Origin: Solirubrobacteraceae bacterium
GTDB lineage: Bacteria > Actinomycetota > Thermoleophilia > Solirubrobacterales > Solirubrobacteraceae
Assembly (NCBI GenBank): GCA_016462625.1
Contig: JAEMSV010000152.1
Coordinates: forward strand, 1-7,351
Length of the DNA stretch: 7,351 nucleotides
Direction: 5' to 3'
The notes under the pieces were generated by a model. That model worked only from the letters and a program-made list of their open reading frames with translations, was not told where the DNA came from and did no database searches. Shown here piece by piece: positions 4,795 to 7,351 of the stretch; within the stretch, counting starts at the first letter, position 1, and every line of letters starts with the position of its first letter. A program made the position numbers and the translations under genes.

Positions 4795-6861
4795 GTGGAC
4801 ACCTCCGAGTATCTACCCATGTTCCTCGCGGAAAGCCGCGAGCATCTCCAAGAGCTGAACCTCGCCGTCCTCAAGATCGAGGAGAACCCCGAGGACAAGG
4901 AGAAGATCGACGAGATCTTCCGCTGCGCGCACTCCATGAAGGGCATGAGCGCGACGATGGGCTTTGCCGCCATGGCGGAGCTCACGCACAAGATGGAGGA
5001 TGTCTTCGAGCTCCTGCGCCAGCGCAGCGGCGGGCTGTCCCGTGACGCGATCGACGCGGTCCTCGCGTGCCTCGACATGCTCGAGTCCGGCGTCCAGAAC
5101 ATCGACGAGCACGGCGAGGAGCGTCTCGACCCGAAGGCCCTCATCGAGCGCCTCGACGGTCTGGTCCACGAGCGCACGCCCGAGCAGAAGGCCGTCAAGC
5201 TCGGCGGCGTCGCCCCCGACCAGGCCGAGCTCGTCCGCCTCGCGGCCGGCCGCCCGGTCATCCACGTGGTGGCCAAGCTCACTGACGACGTCTCGATGCC
5301 TTCGGTCCGCGCCTTCATGGCGATCGGCGCCTGCAGCAACCTGGGCGACGTGCTCGTCGCGCTCCCCGACGAGGAGGCGATGGAGCAGTTCTCCGGCGGG
5401 ATCGTCGAGGCCTGGGTCGTGGACGCCGACGCCGACGCGCTGCGCAACGCGGTCGCCGAGGTCGAGGAGGTCGAGCGTGTCGAGGTCGAGGAGATCGACG
5501 TCGAGCAGCTGATGATCGACGGTCCGGTCGACGAGGTCGAAGAGGCTGCCGTCGATGCGCCCGAGGCCGCGCCCGACGCGCCGGCCGAGCAGAAGGCCGC
5601 CAAGAAGTCCGGCGGCGGCGCGGCGAAGACCGTCCGCGTCGACGCCGAGCGGCTCGACCAGCTCATGCACTACATGGCCGAGGTCGTCGTGCACCGCACG
5701 CAGCTCGAGGCCCTCGTCGCCGACGCCGACCACCCCGGTCTGGCGACGGCGATGCAGGAGATGACGCGCAGCTCGCAGTCGCTGCAGACGATGGTCATGC
5801 AGGTGCGCATGATCCCCGTCGAGGCCGTCTTCGTCCGCTTCCCCCGTCTCGTCCGCGACCTGAGCGGCAAGCTCGGCAAGGACGTCCAGCTGGTCCTCGA
5901 AGGGCAGGAGACCGAGCTCGACCGCACCGTGGTCGACGCGCTCGGCGACCCGCTCGTCCACCTCATCCGCAACTCCGTCGACCACGGCTTCGAGCCGCCC
6001 GAGGAGCGCCTCCGTCTCGGCAAGCCCGAGCAGGGCACGCTGCAGGTCCTGGCCCGTCCGACCGGTGGCGGCATCGTCATCACGGTCAAGGACGACGGCC
6101 GCGGGGTCGATCCTAAGAAGGTGGCCGCTGTCGCAGTCAAGCGTGGACTCATCTCGCCCGAGGATGCCGAGCTCGTCGACGTCCCCCGGGCGGTCGAGCT
6201 GCTCTTCAGCGCCGGGTTCTCCACCGCCGAGAAGGCGACGGACGTCTCCGGCCGCGGCGTCGGCATGGACGCGGTGCGCAACCGCATCCGCGAGCTCGGC
6301 GGCGACGTAATCATGGATTCCGTCACCGGCCAGGGCACCGAGACCGAGATCCGCCTGCCGCTGTCGCTGGCCATCACGAGCGCGCTGCTCGTCGAGGCCG
6401 GGGAGAGCACCTACGCCGTCGCGATCGACCGCATCGAGCGGACCGTTCGCATCCAGGACTGGGTCGTGCGCGGCGTGGCCGGCCGCCCCATGCTCGTCAT
6501 GGGCGACGAGGTCAGCCCCCTGATCGACGCCGGTGCCGTCCTCGGCACCGACCCCAACCGTCCGGAGGGCTGCGCTGCCTCCGACAAGCCCTATGCCGTG
6601 CTCGTCAGCTCACAGCAGGGTCGCACGATCGCGCTTGCGGTCGACGGCCTGCTCGGGCAGCGCGAGCTCGTCTGCAGGAGCCTGCCGCCTGAGGTGGGCG
6701 AAGACGTCCCGGTCGCTGCGGCGGCCGTGCTGAGCAGTGGGGAGATCGCGCTCGTCGTCGACGTCGACGGGCTGACCAGAGAACACGACCGCTCCGTCCG
6801 GGACGAACTGGCGAGCACCATTGAGGAGAACCATGGCGAACTTCACCGAAGCGCAGCTTGA
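4795..6861 (+). CDS. cheA: Chemotaxis sensor histidine kinase CheA
   Basis: CheA autophosphorylates under receptor control and passes phosphate to CheY and CheB. With GTG 4795 as start the protein has 688 residues and the full five-domain layout. P1 (HPt, 1-125) has phospho-His H46 in CAHSMKGMSATMGF. P2 (about 153-240) has the regulator-docking fold. An acidic, Ala/Pro-rich linker covers about 222-277. P3 (about 278-340) has RVDAERLDQLMHYMAEVVVHR. P4 (about 341-523) is the ATPase with N-box HLIRNSVDHGFE (389-400), DDGRGVD (433-439), GRGVGMDAV (487-495) and TGQGTE (511-516). P5 (about 524-660) is CheW-like. The frame stays open upstream to 4063 across cheR, but that part is a shadow; MDTSEYLPMFLAESREHL at the GTG is the normal P1 beginning. 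AAGGCG (4784-4789) is a weak ribosome site, so coupling to cheR is likely. The 3' end overlaps cheC by 29 bases. Confidence 0.96.
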   Translation: MDTSEYLPMFLAESREHLQELNLAVLKIEENPEDKEKIDEIFRCAHSMKGMSATMGFAAMAELTHKMEDVFELLRQRSGGLSRDAIDAVLACLDMLESGVQNIDEHGEERLDPKALIERLDGLVHERTPEQKAVKLGGVAPDQAELVRLAAGRPVIHVVAKLTDDVSMPSVRAFMAIGACSNLGDVLVALPDEEAMEQFSGGIVEAWVVDADADALRNAVAEVEEVERVEVEEIDVEQLMIDGPVDEVEEAAVDAPEAAPDAPAEQKAAKKSGGGAAKTVRVDAERLDQLMHYMAEVVVHRTQLEALVADADHPGLATAMQEMTRSSQSLQTMVMQVRMIPVEAVFVRFPRLVRDLSGKLGKDVQLVLEGQETELDRTVVDALGDPLVHLIRNSVDHGFEPPEERLRLGKPEQGTLQVLARPTGGGIVITVKDDGRGVDPKKVAAVAVKRGLISPEDAELVDVPRAVELLFSAGFSTAEKATDVSGRGVGMDAVRNRIRELGGDVIMDSVTGQGTETEIRLPLSLAITSALLVEAGESTYAVAIDRIERTVRIQDWVVRGVAGRPMLVMGDEVSPLIDAGAVLGTDPNRPEGCAASDKPYAVLVSSQQGRTIALAVDGLLGQRELVCRSLPPEVGEDVPVAAAAVLSSGEIALVVDVDGLTREHDRSVRDELASTIEENHGELHRSAA
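5461..5505 (+). repeat. Short degenerate GTCGAG repeat cluster in the cheA P2-P3 linker
   Basis: GTCGAG occurs at 5461, 5470, 5479, 5485 and 5500, partly as GTCGAGGAG units. It encodes an alternating Val/Glu run (VEEVERVEVEEIDVE, CheA residues 223-237) at the start of the acidic linker. It is best read as low-complexity linker sequence that may vary in length between strains, not as a mobile or regulatory repeat. Confidence 0.55.
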
Positions 6862-7351
6862 CGCGCTGGGCGAGCTGGCGAACATCGGCTCCGGCACCGC
6901 TTGTACGGCGCTGGCGCAGATGCTCGGCCGCCCCGTCGACATCAAGGTCCCCAGCGTCCTCGCGCTCCCTCTCGGTGAGGCGATCGAGGCCGTCGGCGAT
7001 CCGGAGCTGCCCCGCACCGCGGTGAAGCTCGACATCTTCGGCGACCTCGACGGCACCGTGCTGCTCGTGTTCCCGCTCGAGGACGCCGCGACGCTCTGTC
7101 ACATGCTCGGCGTCGAGCCGGACTCCGAGGTCGGCCTGTCCGCCCTCGGCGAGATCGGCAACATCCTCGGCACGTCCTACGTCAACGCCCTCGGCCAGAT
7201 GATCGGCATGGAGGTCGAGCCGCACCCGCCCGTCACCACGACGGACATGCTCGGCGCGATCGTCTCCTCGGTCCTGCTCGAGCGCGACGACATCGGCGAC
7301 ACCGCGCTGGTCCTCGACTCGGCGATGTTCGTCGAGGGCGAGCAGTGCGAG
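6833..7351 (+). CDS. cheC: CheC-type CheY-phosphate phosphatase (3' end outside window)
   Basis: The frame runs from ATG 6833 to the window edge, giving 173 residues without a stop; complete CheC proteins are about 200. CheC dephosphorylates CheY-P and, in B. subtilis, binds the receptor deamidase CheD. Both halves of the pseudo-symmetric fold keep the active-site pattern E-x2-N: E14/N17 in LGELANIGSGTACTALAQML, and E107/N110 in LGEIGNILGTSYVNALGQMI. This fits CheC better than CheD, or than FliY, which carries an extra FliN domain; CheX is a more distant alternative. The middle shows KLDIFGDLDGTVLLVFPLEDA (65-85). GAGGAG (6823-6828) lies 4 bases upstream, within cheA, and the start overlaps cheA by 29 bases. 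cheD or cheY might be expected downstream, outside the window. Confidence 0.92.
   Translation, partial: MANFTEAQLDALGELANIGSGTACTALAQMLGRPVDIKVPSVLALPLGEAIEAVGDPELPRTAVKLDIFGDLDGTVLLVFPLEDAATLCHMLGVEPDSEVGLSALGEIGNILGTSYVNALGQMIGMEVEPHPPVTTTDMLGAIVSSVLLERDDIGDTALVLDSAMFVEGEQCE

Overview
The window is one block of flagellar and chemotaxis genes, all on the + strand, in a high-GC genome (roughly two thirds or more G+C by eye). The flagellar part reads fliK (3' tail only) - flgD - flgX-type gene (TIGR02530 family) - flgE - flbD. The chemotaxis part reads cheW - cheB - cheR - cheA - cheC (cut off by the window end). FlgX-type and FlbD proteins, a short FlgD without the Ig-like domain, and a CheC phosphatase are typical of Gram-positive-type motility loci. 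With the high GC this suggests a deep-branching actinobacterium, for example the Thermoleophilia/Solirubrobacterales. A high-GC clostridial-type lineage is not excluded; the organism is inferred.

Bases 1-1005 hold the end of the hook-length protein, the hook cap and the FlgX-type protein, closely packed (flgD and flgX overlap by GTGA). The 3' end of flgX is strikingly AT-rich and contains a 30-base near-perfect palindrome at 955-984. After an 82-base gap with a possible stem-loop comes flgE (1088-1996). Two strong hairpins follow (2008-2030 and 2045-2072), then flbD, which has no obvious ribosome binding site outside the second hairpin. A 101-base gap (2354-2454) carries what looks like a sigma-28 (FliA/WhiG-type) promoter with exact 15-base spacing, placing cheWBRAC under flagellar late-gene control.

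The chemotaxis genes are translationally coupled: cheW-cheB 2-base gap, cheB-cheR ATGA overlap, cheR-cheA 2-base gap, cheA-cheC 29-base overlap. Together they encode a signalling core: CheA autophosphorylates at His46 in complexes with CheW and receptors; CheR and CheB set receptor methylation; CheC probably removes phosphate from CheY. No cheY, cheD, receptor or motAB gene is in the window.

No stretch over 300 bases lacks a gene. I see no tRNA, rRNA, mobile element, CRISPR array or origin. Long open frames on the opposite strand and in other frames are GC-driven shadows. The system itself is conventional; the main unexplained signals are the palindrome in flgX and the non-coding structures around flgE and flbD.
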